Below, in pieces: positions 22,171 through 34,995 of a DNA stretch of 64,000 nt. Within the stretch, counting starts at the first letter, position 1, and the number at the start of each line of letters is the position of its first letter. Location: positions 153,315,043 to 153,379,042 of the forward strand of contig CP136069.1 of NCBI GenBank assembly GCA_032622095.1. Direction: 5' to 3'. Origin of the DNA: Siphonodentalium dalli (taxonomy: Eukaryota > Mollusca > Scaphopoda > Gadilida > Siphonodentaliidae). The position numbers and the translations under genes are program-made. Below the pieces are notes generated by a model that worked only from the letters and a program-made list of their open reading frames with translations, did not search any database and was not told where the DNA came from.

Positions 22171-23159
22171 TATATAACAAAGATAAAAAATGAGAATTTC
22201 CATTATTATATACTCTAAATTAAATTTGCCAAATCATTTTGAAATTAGGCAAAAAGATATTTAATTTGCAAATATTTTGGCAAGAGAAAATTTGGGTCCA
22301 GCGCCAACCCTGCTGGACATATATGTAGTCCAAGCAATTTTGGCCAATGCCAATTATTGCGGGTTCGTCCTTTATATGATGTGAATTGTGCATTTAGCAA
22401 AACAACATACAGATAGAACCAACATATTTATTCGCGACCTTTCTTTGTCAGAGAAACCAGCCTAGATACACGTACCATGCTATGTATTAATAAATCGACG
22501 GTGCTCAGACAGATCAATCGCTAATTACGGGTCGTGATGCTGTGTCCCAGCTAATTCGCGACAATATTGACAAGAGCCGTGTCACATGTTTCGGGGAAAC
22601 TTAGTAATAACCGAACAGATCGCAACAGAAATAATCGCCATCGGCAGCATCATCAGTCTCAATCGCCGTCATTACGTAGTCCATCGTAGGTGTATATTAC
22701 CAATTCCAACATTTATCAAGAATAGCCTATAACACGCTGGGTATTCTGAACGGTAAATAGTTGCATGACGGTAAATAACTGCAGTCAGGCGCGGAATATC
22801 ATTTAGTGGGTAGATATAAGAGTGGGGATGTAGGACGCGTTCCCTTTGTGTATTAGGAGGGACATTTAATGCCTAATATTGTGTAAATGGTTTAGATAAC
22901 TTGGACTGTTATTACCCATTGAATACTATATTGCGCATAGGAATCATACATGCATTTCAATGGATGGTGCTAACGTGACTTTAATGAGTTTTATCCCACA
23001 TAACTCCTTCAAATCAACAGTTTCTTTTGATGTTTGTCTGTAATGTTTTATTCTCTGATCAAATATAGATATTGAGAAGTACAAGGAGAAAATATATACA
23101 CAAGAATGAGAATATAACAGCATATGTATAATATATACAAGAACTTCTTGGTGTAAATA

Positions 23160-23337
23160 TAATCAACGCCTTCCTAATGTATTAATAGCATTATCATCGT
23201 CATCACCATCATCATCATCATCATCATCATATTCAGCACCATCATCGTTATCATTATCATCATATTCATCATCATCATATCGCAGCAAATCTCTGAGACT
23301 ATTATTACAACAACATCAACAACAACAACACTACGAG
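23160..23337 (-). repeat. LINE 3' UTR with (GAT)n and (GTT)n tail
   Basis: On the minus strand, downstream of the LINE stop codon, there is a GTT-rich tract and then a GAT-rich imperfect microsatellite. A similar (GAT)n tail follows the LINE fragment at 42963-43133. Confidence 0.6.
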
Positions 23338-23646
23338 TTATGCATATGTGTTTAACTTAAGCTGTATCAGTCGGATGAAGGAGCATAATCTACGCAGACT
23401 AGCCATATCTTCCAAATTCAGCAGCTCGTCTAAAATGTCAATAGTTGCATGATCTATGCTGGTAAATTTGCTAGGCACGATACGATTTCTTTCTTCGCTG
23501 AAACATATACATTCTAGTAGATAATGCAGTTCGTCTCCGAGCTGTCGTTTATTACATAATGGACATAGTCTATTTAGTAAGTTTGTATCGTTCCATCGAC
23601 CTTTCTCTATTGGAAAGTGATGGTTACAAGTACGGAATTGACACAA
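23338..23646 (-). pseudogene. LINE C-terminal zinc-knuckle domain
   Basis: Contains CNHHFPIEKGRW, then LCPLCNKRQLGDELHYLLEC, a C-x2-C...H-x4-C arrangement commonly found at the end of L2/CR1-type LINE ORF2 proteins and thought to bind nucleic acid. It follows RT with a 23-bp overlap in another frame, so one frameshift separates them. It ends at the stop near 23338. Confidence 0.75.
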
Positions 23647-24655
23647 AGTTATCCAAATAATCCAAGTATCTTTCGAAATTAATATCGTGTTTGAAAATTT
23701 TGTAGGTATTGCCTCGGCTAGATTTTTCTATGTCAGATAGCCAGATTCCTCGAAATTGGCTATTCAGACTACATTTGAAATAGCGTGCCATTTGTTCTGG
23801 ACATGTGATATAACCAACATTTAATAGATGAATCTGCCCAGATTTTGTTAGAATATCTTTTACTTTTTCAATCCATTGGAACTTTGCTTCCTCATCTTCA
23901 CATATTTTCAGGGCCAGTTGATAGAGAATCTTACAGAATCGGCCTTGCTCCATATTCTTAACTTTCATCCAGTATTTCACAATACGCAAGTTGATAGTGT
24001 ACTCTATGGGTAGTCTACCGCTCTCACCATATATCATATAATTAGGGGTAGATGATTTAAGATGGAGAACGTATTTCAAAAATCTTCTATGTATGTTTTC
24101 AAAAATCTCATTATTTCCCGACCCCCATACTTCACAACAGTACAACATAATCGGTAATACTTGCGCATCAAACAGTTCGAACATGTTTCTAACCGACATA
24201 CAGTGTATTCTCGACTTAGAAATAATAGAGTACATTGCTTTTGTTGCTTTATTTACCAATACCTTCTTTGCCGCGTTATATGAGCCTGATTTGGTGTGTA
24301 TAATACCATGATAGTTAAAATGCTTTACTACTTCAATTTCCTCACCGTTGTATAAAAAAGTTCTATTCTTTGGCATGCTTCTTTTGGATATCAACATAAT
24401 TTTGGTTTTCTCGACGTTTACATTCAATTTCCACTTCTGGCAATACTTTTGAAAACTGTTAAGTGCCTTCTGCAGTTTTAAAGGTGTTTCAGTCATTAGA
24501 ACGGTGTCGTCTGCGTATAAAATAATGAATAGTTTGACATACATCTTCAAGTGAGTTTCTATATCCCGTGACATTTTAATCAATCCCACCCCACCTTCTG
24601 ATTTTAGAAATTCTTCCAGATCGTTCAGGTAAAGTGAGAATAACATGGGAAACAA
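23624..24655 (-). pseudogene. LINE reverse transcriptase, catalytic half
   Basis: A 343-codon open frame. FSLYLNDLEEF opens the block, and about 45 residues in, FIILYADDTVLM is the RT catalytic YADD motif (near 24505-24531). KWKLNVNVEKTKIM follows (the thumb-side motif after YADD), then the connection region (VLPIMLYCCEVWGS, IHRRFLKYVL). The enzyme copies its own RNA at the nicked target. It lies in a different frame from the upstream RT segment, with a break around 24656-24700, so this copy is inactive as it stands. Confidence 0.9.
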
Positions 24656-24765
24656 TCGGATGTCTGGTCGCCCATTCGAACTTTCGATTTAATGTTAGTG
24701 TACATGTTTTTAATAACTCTGAGTAGTTTCCCATTTATACTAATGGTCGAAAGTTTGTACCAAAG

Positions 24766-25293
24766 TCATTGTCGCCATATTTTGTCAAATGCCTTCTCAA
24801 AGTCAATGAAAGCACAGTACAAATTCCTGTTAAGAGCCTTCGAAATTTCGGATAGTAAATGTAGAACAAATATATTATCCGTCGTGGAATAACCTTTTCT
24901 GAAACCCGCCTGGTTCTCACATAGAGTTTCGTTATCTTCAATGTAATCATATAATCTATTTGAGAGAATCTTCGTAAATAACTTCCCAAAGCAGCTCAAA
25001 AGGGTAATGGGTCTGTAATTTTTGGGATTTCCCTTATCACCTTTATTTTTATACAGTGGAATAATTGTTCCGATCCCCCATATTTCTGGTACATAGCCTG
25101 ATTCAAAAACTAAATTAAATGTTTTGCAGTATATGTCTATCAGGGTATCGGAGGATGCCTTGAGATATTCATTGAGAATTCCATCTTTACCTGGGGATTT
25201 CATATTTTTTAAACTCTTTATAGCTTTAGTTACTTCTTCCCTGTCTATTGTTCGATTTAGATTGTTATTTGTATTGCTTGCTTCATTGTTCAT
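24766..25293 (-). pseudogene. LINE reverse transcriptase, fingers half
   Basis: Contains IKSLKNMKSPGKDGILNEYL, the conserved N-terminal RT block, then GIGTIIPLYKNKGDKGNPKNYRPITLLSC (split here as GTIIPLYKNKGD and NYRPITLLSC), QAGFRKGYSTTDNIF and CAFIDFEKAFDKIW, which carries the first catalytic Asp. All are standard non-LTR RT motifs in the right order and spacing. It is separated from the endonuclease part by a frame change near 25300-25360. Confidence 0.9.
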
Positions 25294-25358
25294 ATTTATG
25301 TCTTCTGTAATTGTTTCGGAATTAAGTAATCGAAAATGTTCCTCTAATGATTCGATCT

Positions 25359-26390
25359 CTATTTCGCTGTGCCTATTTTTCGATTTTCTTTTTTAAGTTT
25401 ACAGATTTCACACGTGATATTTTCTCGGTGAAGTGCTATTGCATTGTCCATTGTGCGTTTGTATTTACTGGCCATTTCGCGTACCATTTGTTTTGTACTA
25501 TCGTTACGTTGTAGCATATGACATCGCTCGGCTTTGCGATATTCTTTTCGCGCTCTCTGGCATGATGAATTAAACCAAGGCTTGTTGTCCTTTCTTCGCT
25601 TTTTCGGCTTTTTAGTGTTAGGCCCAAATGTATCATATGACGACTTAAGGAGGACGTGCGATATCCTGGCAACTATTTCATTGATTTCCGTATTACTAGT
25701 GGTAGAGGGGGAACAACCGTTCAACAAAAATCGCAATTCTGAGATTTCCACAGGGTCCAGGTTCCATACAAATTCAGTTTTTTTGGAAGAGTCCCATTTA
25801 TGGGTAAGATTAGTATAGGATTTGTCATCTCGTATATCTGTATGGTAGTTCATAGGTACTGCTATTACGGTTGAGATACGTTTATGAACATCTGAGAACA
25901 ATTTATTTGTCTCTTCGACTGCGAAGTCTACGATCAATGGCAGTGCATTTAAAGAACAAATTATATAATCTACAACTGATGCGTCTCGACAGGTGTAAGT
26001 CCCTATTTCCCGGTCGGTTCCTAATCTCCCGTTTATTATTACTAGTTTGTTGTTATGACAAACGCTCAGTAATTGGCGACCGAAATTATTCAAAACTCTA
26101 TCCATACTATGCCTCTTTAAGGGAATCCCACACTCTTCGAGTGACGCTTCTGTAGATACATCATTGTCGTATATGTCAATCTCATTTTCTTCATTGAGGA
26201 TATAGTCTAAATTCTGAGAGGTACGTGCATTGAAATCGCCAGTTACAAAAATTTTATCATATCGTTCCCGCATGTGCAAAATATCCCCATCAAGAATACT
26301 ATAGGCTGAGTTAGATACATATCTAGTTCCTTCTGGGGGAACATAGACTCCACCCACAATAATTTTAACATTGTGATGACAAATTTCCAC
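25359..26390 (-). pseudogene. LINE endonuclease domain, N-terminally truncated
   Basis: VGGVYVPPEGTRY and FVTGDFNART (catalytic GDFNA motif), then TCRDASVVDYIICS (the conserved DY motif) and FSDVHKRISTV (a degraded SDH motif), identify an apurinic-type endonuclease that nicks target DNA. The first 70-80 residues, with the N-terminal Asn and Glu of the active site, are missing; a stop lies just upstream at about 26413. The rest is a basic linker (KKPKKRRKDNKPWFN) leading to RT. It could not cut DNA as it stands. Confidence 0.85.
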
Positions 26391-27011
26391 GTGAAAAGTG
26401 TCTAGTATTCCTTATTCTTAAGGTATGATTCCCCTAAATTATGCCATGATAAAAAAAAATGACCACATATTGAAATAGGGGACCTGGAGGGTTCCCAAGC
26501 TCAGATATTGTATAAATCGGTAATCTGAAGTCATAGCCGAGACTGGAAAACATTTCAACGATGTTTTTGGTGGAGAAAATGCTATTTGAAATTTTTTTAT
26601 GACAAAATCACAAAACCTTTAATTTTCATTATTTTGGCCAAATTATCCAGCGGTATTGTCACCCCGACACCGTAGATCAATTATACGATAGTACGGTCAA
26701 TTTACTAGGTGCTATTATTGTAGAAATAAGATTTGCCAGTTGGAAGAAATCGTTACTATGGGGACGCCATTTTGATTGAATCATGGTCACGTGACAATGA
26801 AAAACATTCATTTAAAAATTGCAGTCGGGCGGGAACGAATCATTGTAAATTTTCTGATTTCCTTCAGTTCTAATTGTTAATTGTGTATGTCACTTTAATT
26901 GTGAGATATTTTCTCGTTCATTCATGGACATGTGAGACGAGGAATGTGTCTCGGGTTCGCAATAATTGTTTAGTTATTAGCGCTTTGACATTAGTCAACA
27001 CTACGTGTTTA

Positions 27012-27290
27012 CACTTAAAAATAGGTAAAGACACTTCGCACAACTTGTGACCTTGACCGTAAACAGTTCAGTTGGTGTGGAGATCCCTCCTGTGGGTGAG
27101 GAGCACCCCAATATGTTGGATTACATTAAAAAACTAATTAATGAATAGTATGAGTCAAGTTAAAAGTAAAAAATATGAATATTTAATAATCTTGATAGTA
27201 TTGGGAAAAAGTAGTTCCATGCACAACATGTATTTACTGTTTACGGTCAAGGTCACAAGATCTGCGAAGTGTCTTTACCTTAAAAATACA
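27012..27290. repeat. 50-bp inverted repeat, 170-bp spacer
   Basis: The arms contain GGTAAAGACACTTCGCA and CTTGTGACCTTGACCGTAAA with inverse copies at 27237-27290. Probably a small non-autonomous element; ends not defined. Confidence 0.6.
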
Positions 27291-28004
27291 GTTAACAGAC
27301 AGCGATTTCACATGCGGACTGATTTGCCACATGTAAATATAGTCTCATTGAATTGTGCGTGCATTCGAATCAATATTCGATCGCAATAACTTAAATATCA
27401 TGAGCTGGCTATTGTAATGTGTCACTATATTTGTGAAATAACCAGTGACCACCGCCCTATATTTCATCGAACAGGTTAATTCGCGAAGTGGAAAGTGTGT
27501 GATTCGGCTTGTTGAAGCATGGATGTTTGGGTTACATTGTTTGGATTGGAATTAATCATCTATATTCGCATTCAGGTGAGTTCAGTGTATTCTTAAACTG
27601 TTATCTAATAATTAGTATACTGATTTGTTGCCATATATTAGTTTGGGAGCGTTTTGTCAATATTCTAGCCATCGCCAGAACAAACACAAAATTTTGACAG
27701 TTCGGAATTCCAATCGGCTGACATTTTGACCAGGTGATCCATTCACATCTGTCTGACAGTCTGAGATTAGTGACCAAACTTGATTGCTAATTGGTCTATG
27801 TACATGTACATTTCAAATGACCAATTGGAACCCTATTGTTTCCGCCCTGAAAATGAAGCATTTGACCCTGCAGATCGATTGAGTATAAAAGGTAAATCAA
27901 TGTCAAATTTTATCGATCTTTTTGATTGGCAAATTTCTGATCCAAATGTTTCGTTTAGAAAGTAGTGTATGTTGCATGTGTTTATGTGTAGGCATGTATG
28001 TAAC

Positions 28005-28700
28005 ACATAATGCCAGTGTCTGGATCAACCAGCTATCGTTCGTATGTCTGTCCGTCCGTAGACACTTGCTATCGACGCGATAACTCAAGTACCGGTATAA
28101 TTTATCTGATCTTGTTAAAATTTTATGTACATGTTTATGATGACACACCCCTCACCTGTATAGATTTTGTATCGATCGGTTTAGAAATTATTAACACTTT
28201 ACAGATTGCATTCACAAATGCCAAATTGGCATGTGCTATCTGATACCATATAAACCTATTTACTTTTTGTTCGATTGTGTTCCTATTTAATTCATGTGTG
28301 ATTACACACCCCCAGTGATCCCCTCATCTGTGTATTTTTTGCTACCGCATCGATTCATTGATCTGTTTAGAAAATAATTAACCCTTGACGTACACACATG
28401 CTATCTGATGCCATACTACTAGTAGTAAGTCAATTATATTTCTTCTGATCTGCCTCATATTTCTTACCTAGGTTTTTCTTATGAAGTTATCACGTTCTTC
28501 ATCTGTACATACATGTTTTTTATATTGTGTAATTAACCATTTTTGCTCTTGTTTAATACTTAAAGAGTTCACACATGCAGCTATGACTCGAACATTTTTC
28601 ATCTGATCGACACCATATTTGGTATGTAAATTAATCACACCAAAATGCAGATCAAGTTCGAATATGGGTTTGATCCGATACATTTGTATATTTTATAGTA
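28005..28700 (+). repeat. Partially duplicated dispersed repeat
   Basis: Segments around 28150-28260 and 28305-28420 repeat each other (CACACCCC...CACCTGT, ATTAACMCTT, GCTATCTGATRCCATA). The tail at 28610-28680 matches 21890-21950. Likely the same dispersed family as at 21.8 kb. Confidence 0.4.
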
Positions 28701-29585
28701 CATCCATGCGAAACTTGGTATGGATGATAATTTTAAAATGTTTCTACAGTCAATTCATCAACTGGGCTTAGTCGGGTGACTACAATATGACAGGTCGCTC
28801 CTGTCCTCGGGCTGGAAGTGCCATTTTAATGGCATCGTTGTTCAAAATGCGAAGGGGTAAACTGCTCGAGACCCCATTGTAGATCATTCCATTCTATGTT
28901 CCAGTTGTGATGAATTGAACGAAAGCATTTTAACACTATTCTATACTTAAGACATATTGTGTGCATAAAATGACTCGACCTGAATCATCCGATATCTGAT
29001 CTCGAAACCAAACTAAGCAACTATCTGATGCTATATGTTATATGTACATAACATGTACTAAATTATAATGTTTTACTGCCCAGGTCAAATACAATATTAT
29101 TTTGATAAACGTGCAACACCTCGCCTATACATTACATGGTTATACCGTACATGTATCAGTAAATGATCCAGAGATTTTTGGGGACACTGTTATCGGGAAA
29201 TGATCTGCCAAAAGCATATCCAAAAGGCCTGAGCAGGGAGGTTCGGGAGGGGGTGTCCCCCTGCTGATGGTTGGGTCTGGCGGTTGTCCCCCTGAACTTT
29301 TTTTGTTAAATCCATTGTATTGAGAGTTTAATTTGTCAAGCGTAACTTTGGATATTTTTATATATGTATGGGATTGTAAATGATTATAAGTTATTGTCAT
29401 ACCGGTATATCTTTTGGTTCAATGGATTTTGATTATACAGCTTGAAATGAGATTTACCAGTACCGTTTAATATCACTCTACGGTATTACATTCATATATT
29501 AGGCTATTTTATAAAAATTCAAGTGAGAGACACTTTATAATGTACATATAATATACTACATGTAGTAGTGCAGAAACAATGTATA

Positions 29586-29995
29586 TTAAAGGTACTCAAT
29601 CCGATCATAGGATCCTATATTACCATTTATTTGGCTTTGGTGTAAAACATATTTGATTCGAGTCAAAGAACCCATCAAACAAAGCTCAGAGTTATTATAT
29701 ATTGATTTTTGAAATTTTTTATTTTCCCGAGATCAGTACTAATAATTGCCCATAACTTCGTAATTTGCACTATTCAAACAGACAAGGATGGATAACTCTA
29801 AAATCAAGTGGTAATAATAGCGCAATTTTGACGCCATGTTATGGGACAGAAAGAATAGAAATAACAAAACTTCAGATATCGATAATCACCATGAGTGTTG
29901 ATTTGTAGGTTTATCGAATCGAATCAATTATTGTTTACCCCCAAAGCCAATGAAATAATAATATAGGACCCTCTGATCGGATTGAGTACCTTTAA
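29586..29995. mobile_element. U1 MITE copy 1, TTAA-flanked
   Basis: TTAA at both ends. The terminal inverted repeat is TTAAAGGTACTCAATCCGAT, with pairing over about 60 bp including the CAAAGCCAAAT-like inner stretch. The interior of 410 bp has no coding capacity. A second copy is at 41673-42104. TTAA duplication is the signature of piggyBac-type insertion (established knowledge). Confidence 0.8.
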
Positions 29996-32482
29996 GTTAG
30001 TAATTACTATTAGTACTAATCTCTATGTTAATTATTAATTTGGTATTATGAGATTCCACCTATTAAATAACCATGTTGTATTGACCAAATTGTCACTGTT
30101 CCTGCACTGTATTGTGTAATTTCACTTGAATTTGATTGAAATACGGAAGTAGCTGAATGGTAACAAACCTGAACTCAAACTATTTGAAGTTTTCACAGAT
30201 GAAAGCCAAACATGCTTTACAATATGATTCCAACCAACTTTTGTAAAATAAATGTCTTACGTCAATATACTGGTACCGGTATATAAATGTTTTGTTATGA
30301 TATGAATTGGGACCTGAATTAACAAACAAAAATATTTTTTGTTTTTGTTTTGGCACCTGCAGTTTGGGTGCCCACATCGGTAAGCGGTATGAAAACTGGC
30401 TTTGATAGGTCCCTGTTTTTGTAAAAACAGACACACTCGCCTTGCATTAGAAGACATTTAAATGATAATTATGGCAATTATTCGCAATGGGTTGATTTAA
30501 GAAATTTGTTAAATCAACAAACAGCAATTTGGCAAATAAATTTGTGCCAAACACTGACAATGGGTGTTCTTACACAAATGGTATTCAGTGATATGTGTGC
30601 TGAAATATTCTTAAATATATATCTGATAACTCTCTGGACCGCGCACCGAGTAACAGATTGAACTACAAGTAGACGCCTGTGATAACCACAAACTGGCACA
30701 AATTTACAGTCCTGAGTCTGATACTATACTAATCTAAAATATGCTAATACATGTAACAAATGGCCATATTTAAAGCATAATTGTACCACAAATATGCATT
30801 GCAATTACGCCTCTTGGTGTAATTATAATGTCAACTTTCTCAGGAGGTGTTCGTGCGGAATATATACCGGATATTCGTAGTATCGGACCTTCGGATTATG
30901 AGACCTTCGGATTATTGGGTATTCTGAATAAAAAGCTACATAACCATAGCCCGACAGACAAACAAAACAGAAATGAGTTTTATTTATTAGTATTATTATA
31001 TTGTATTGTTTTGTAGCGTACTGCTCCTTTATTGATGTTTATGCAAATATATTGTGTCGTATAGTATTGGGTAATGGGTACACACAAAACTCATGTTTTT
31101 ACATTCCGTTACGTAAATTCCCGTACAGAAATTGCCATGTGATTTGGGTAGAAACAGGTTGGAACAGCTTAGAATTATGTTAGTTTCGTATGTTAATCAT
31201 GCCTGCTACATTAGCAGCATATTATATCTAGTGTGCAAAATATTTCTAACCTCATTGCTCACATTAGCATAGCTTAGTATTCATACTGGGTATAGATTTC
31301 TCCCAGTCTGCCCATGGTGTGTCCAAAAATCTAACTTAGACTAAGTTAGTGCAGGTTAGAGATTAGAGATTTAGTCATCCGGCCAATGCTTTCTTGACAC
31401 AAATCCCTCATGTATGGACCATTGAATGACTTTCATATCTGGGACCAGGAATCCTATGCTAAAGGATTGTATGGCCCTGATAAGGTTCCATGGAACCTAG
31501 TATTCTGTTCAATTCACATGGAGTTTACAATTCCCAAGTTAAAGCTGCTTGTTTTCTGTGGGACTGATAGGATAAGTTGTTCTTGTTTGGTGAATTAAAA
31601 CCTCGTTGGCCTTTTTCATGGCAGGGTAAGTGACTGCAGGCATTTAAACATATCAACAGTTAAGAATTTAAGACACGAGAAAATCGTGACTTTTGTCAAT
31701 TTCCTTTCCAAAATTGAACCTTAAACATTTCATAATGATAGTATTATGGTTTTTACATTGAAATTAAGGGTTAATTTATAATTATTCAGTTATTCATTCA
31801 TGTATAATATATAGAATCTTTTGTCAGTTTTCATATCTCATTCGCACACCATGGCAAGTTTTAAGGGCATGTGGTCTCTTGTGTGCCTTTACTGCGGGTT
31901 CTAATATCTAATTTATCAACCAGGTAGACTACATGCATATTAAAATTGATTTAAATTTTATTTTCAAATATTATCAATCATATTTCTAGAATAAATAATG
32001 ATGGACCATCACATCAAATAAACTAAATTCTGCTATTGTTTATTGATTCTATTTAGTAATTAGACAGAACAAATGTGCGAATCTATTTACAAAATGAATG
32101 AATTTTAGGAAATAAACAATTTATGACAGTTTTCATTGTTTCATCGAAGTGATTTTTACAGTTATTTGGAATATTCCATGAAGATCAGTTAACATGAACA
32201 TTGCAGTGTATGTGATGTATATTTTATGTATTTATATAGTTTTTAAAAGCAATACCGTAACATAACATAACATTTTTATTGACATAATACACCCACGAGG
32301 GGCAGTTGTCATAATACAGATAATTTAAACACAAGTGAAAATAATTTCATATAAAAAATATATATAACATGTATTTGTAACTCAACACTATATTCTCAAT
32401 TATTTGCGGAAAACTGCCGAACCATGTTACAGATCAGATTGCATATGCTCGGGTGTTCAGCCTTCATGAAGAATATGAACCT
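29996..32482. other. No gene seen
   Basis: AT-rich. Several open frames of about 60 codons (for example 31410-31598) with no domain or splice context I can support. Confidence 0.4.
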
Positions 32483-32785
32483 TTCTATTTATCAAAGTTT
32501 ACGAACATTGGTTGGTGAACTCCTAATTCAGTGAAAAATCTCTTCCGCAAATGGTTATGTTTTTCACATCTCATTATAAAGTGTTCTTCCCATTCAATTT
32601 CATTTGCTTCACATTTTTTACATATGCGTTTCTCGTAAGGTATTTTTGGCTGAACCTCTACATGCAACTTATGATTGCTTACTCTAAGCTTACTGAAACA
32701 CGATCTCGTATAAAAATTAGTAATTTGGAGTAAATATGGTTCAATTTCATATTGTTCTTTGAAACAACGATACGTATGATATATT
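32483..32785 (-). pseudogene. LINE C-terminal fragment
   Basis: The minus strand reads YHTYRCFKEQYEIEPYL, then LRVSNHKLHVEVQPKIP and RICKKCEANEIEWEEHFIMR, a C-x2-C...H-x4-C arrangement typical of LINE ORF2 C-termini. About 100 codons are open, ending at a TAG near 32482. No reverse transcriptase upstream, so it is a 5'-truncated dead copy. It is a different subfamily from the LINE at 23-26 kb. Confidence 0.65.
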
Positions 32786-32928
32786 GTTTGTGGTGTTTTT
32801 TTTGTTTTTTTGTTTTTTTTTTATACAAATTGTTACCCAGCTGGACGTATGTATAATTACTTTAAAGTTAATTTGATAACCTGCCTGCACATGTGGCATT
32901 TTTATACATTCCTGATGTGGAATTTACT

Positions 32929-33048
32929 AACATAGAACTAACGTGCTAATTTGCTAACATAACGCATATGTGCAATTTTATAGCTCTTAAGAGCTATAAA
33001 ATTGCACATATGCTTTATGTTAGCAAGTTTGCACGTTAGTTCTACGTT
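32929..33048. repeat. 120-bp palindrome without loop
   Basis: Two 60-bp arms meet directly at GCTCTTAAGAGC (centre 32988/32989) with only 4-5 mismatches. No coding content. Confidence 0.85.
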
Positions 33049-34296
33049 AAACATTTGGTTGGGAATTTTCCAACGTATAACTACTGTGCATATCCGCTAA
33101 CCTGACCACATGTGCAATATGTTAGTTTTTACGCTCCGCCCATCTCACTTTTGACAGTTAAATTACAACATTAGTTCTACATTAGTTCTACGTTGGCAAT
33201 CAGATTAGAAATCCGCTTAGATCTAATGTGGTTTTAGGTTAGCAGTTTTTGGTAAGGGTTATGATATAATGGAACTGGACCGGGTTCTAACAAACGGGAA
33301 CGTAATTCGAGATTCCAAACTGTACTGTGTTGTTGTATGGTTGTTGTTGTTGTTGGTGGTGGTGGTGGAGACGTTGTTTGTGCACGGAGTCACTACAATA
33401 TAATACAGTTATTACTGGAATCACGTTCAGAAAGGACGTCTTACTTGTCGCACATCCATTTGAGTAATTCATATTCATATAACCCAAATCACTTTTAAAA
33501 GTGATAACTATGGTCTTCCATATATATCGGTACCTGCACTCGCCGTGGTTGACCTTTGCACTTTGGTGCGGATAACGAATAAATCGACAAAAGTCATAAA
33601 ATGGCTTCCGACTCCACGTGTTTTGTGGGTTTGGTGAATTCGGCTGTATGGGTATTGCAGGTGGAAAACGTTAAATGTTTTCAAATGGAATTGTTGTCGG
33701 GACACGTGGTCATCAGTCACTAAGTTATTTTTTGGGGTGAAATGTGGTTTCGCGTTGTTTGCGTACGAATGCCAAAGGCTATTTTCCAAGACATTTTTCT
33801 GCCACTTAGAATACATTCATGCGGAAAGTGCCACTGGTTTCCGATACTCCAAACCTGGACATACATTTTGTTATATAACTTTAGTCTGTGCTCGCAGTTA
33901 TCGTCAAAAACGAGCCTCCGAACCTAGCCCACCCTCATCGACAATGCATATTCCCAAATTTAGGGGAATCCTACCTTAAATTAGTAAACGACTGGATTTA
34001 CCACATAATCTCTCATAGAACATCGGCTGAGAGTTTTGGGTCGTAAAACTTTGTTCAAGTTTCAAAAGAGGTCGGAATAATACTCAGTCAAGGTAAAAAC
34101 ATATAATATAGGAAGTTGCAAAACTGACCTCACATTCGTCCACAGCCATCTTAGTCGAACTCTCTGGGCCTCGGATATAGTTTCTAACTGTGGACCAACA
34201 AGTCAGATGGCGTTAGACTCGCTAAGAATTGTTTAAAGAAATCAGGAACACAAATGTGACTTTTTGATACTTCTTGTTACACCTCCAGGTAGCAGG
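33049..34296. other. No gene; TTG/TGG microsatellite at 33335-33368
   Basis: Overlapping open frames at 33508-33816 (minus) and 33737-33979 (plus) look mildly protein-like but have no recognisable motif. Repeated TTAGTTCTAC motifs near 33165-33195 echo the arms of the neighbouring palindrome. Confidence 0.4.
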
Positions 34297-34430
34297 TGTA
34301 CAGTAACGTCCTAATTAATCGAGTCCATAACCACAGCAGATTTTGTTATGGGTAACTTTTCAGGATTTAGTCGGAAATATGGCTTGTTGCCATTAATCGG
34401 AAAGCTCTCCCGAAAAGTTACCCATCGGAT
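34297..34430. repeat. Hairpin relative of the 20.8-kb element
   Basis: Shares CCACAGCAGA...GGTAACTTTTCAG and GTCGGAAATATGGCTTGTTG with 20736-20815. Here ATGGGTAACTTTTC at 34348 pairs with its inverse near 34417-34430. Confidence 0.65.
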
Positions 34431-34889
34431 AAATTATTAGCCGACAAGAAATCACTGGCGCTAGATGTTTAGTTGATCGTTTGACCGATTTTTAATTATA
34501 GTAAGCTGTATGGGGGTGAATTTAGAGGAACATATCGTCCATTGTTCTCTGAGTCGGATCAATCCGAAAATTTACGCTCTCCGGAGACAATATTCGGTGG
34601 TAAAAAAATTATCAAATGCTATGGATATAAATGGTTCTGAGGGGAGCTTGTGGTATTGATTGAAAGATCAATTTTTCGCCGACACATCCGTGGCTATATC
34701 GATAGCATTACTCGGGTAAATGGGCTAAATTTGTCTGATTCCCGAGCGATGGTAAAACTGGAAATATCTACAGTTCCCCTTGTCCTGATTATACTACCAT
34801 TAACGTGAAGCAGGCGCGTATATAGAAGCGGCGTATATGGGCAGCGCAAAAGGAGGGCGGGCAGCGGAGCGCGTTACAGGCCCATGTGA

Positions 34890-34995
34890 TGCTGCTAAAC
34901 TGCTAAGGAATGAAAATATTAAAAAAGAGAGTTTCAAAATCAAATCTAGCGGCGCTATGCTGCTAAACTGCTAAGGAATGAAAACATTAAAGATT
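34890..34995 (-). repeat. Two inverted copies of the 68-bp unit
   Basis: Two units of GCTGCTAAACTGCTAAGGAA, the reverse complement of the array at 37250-37905, lying 2.3 kb away in opposite orientation. Confidence 0.75.

Larger units (their letters stand above)
20195..23159. other. No gene; hairpin and dispersed repeats
   Basis: A long stretch without a supportable coding region. It holds the hairpin at 20796-20874 and, at about 21820-22170, a dispersed repeat with CCGTCC runs and two copies of an AGATTGAATCAAGTGAACTG stretch. The minus-strand open frame 21193-21408 has no recognisable domain. Confidence 0.5.
23160..26395 (-). mobile_element. 5'-truncated LINE (APE-type non-LTR)
   Basis: On the minus strand it carries, in order, part of an apurinic-type endonuclease, a linker, reverse transcriptase and a C-terminal Cys/His domain, then a microsatellite-like tail. 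The order and motifs place it in the APE-containing non-LTR group (CR1/L2/Jockey-like; clade not resolved). The endonuclease N-terminus is missing, as expected from incomplete target-primed reverse transcription. Only a few frameshifts interrupt about 1000 codons, so the insertion is relatively recent. Confidence 0.85.
26396..29585. other. No gene; one inverted repeat, dispersed repeats
   Basis: Contains the inverted pair at 27012-27068/27237-27290 and partial tandem repeats at 28005-28700. The open frames 27141-27389 and 29140-29400 have no recognisable domain. Confidence 0.45.
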
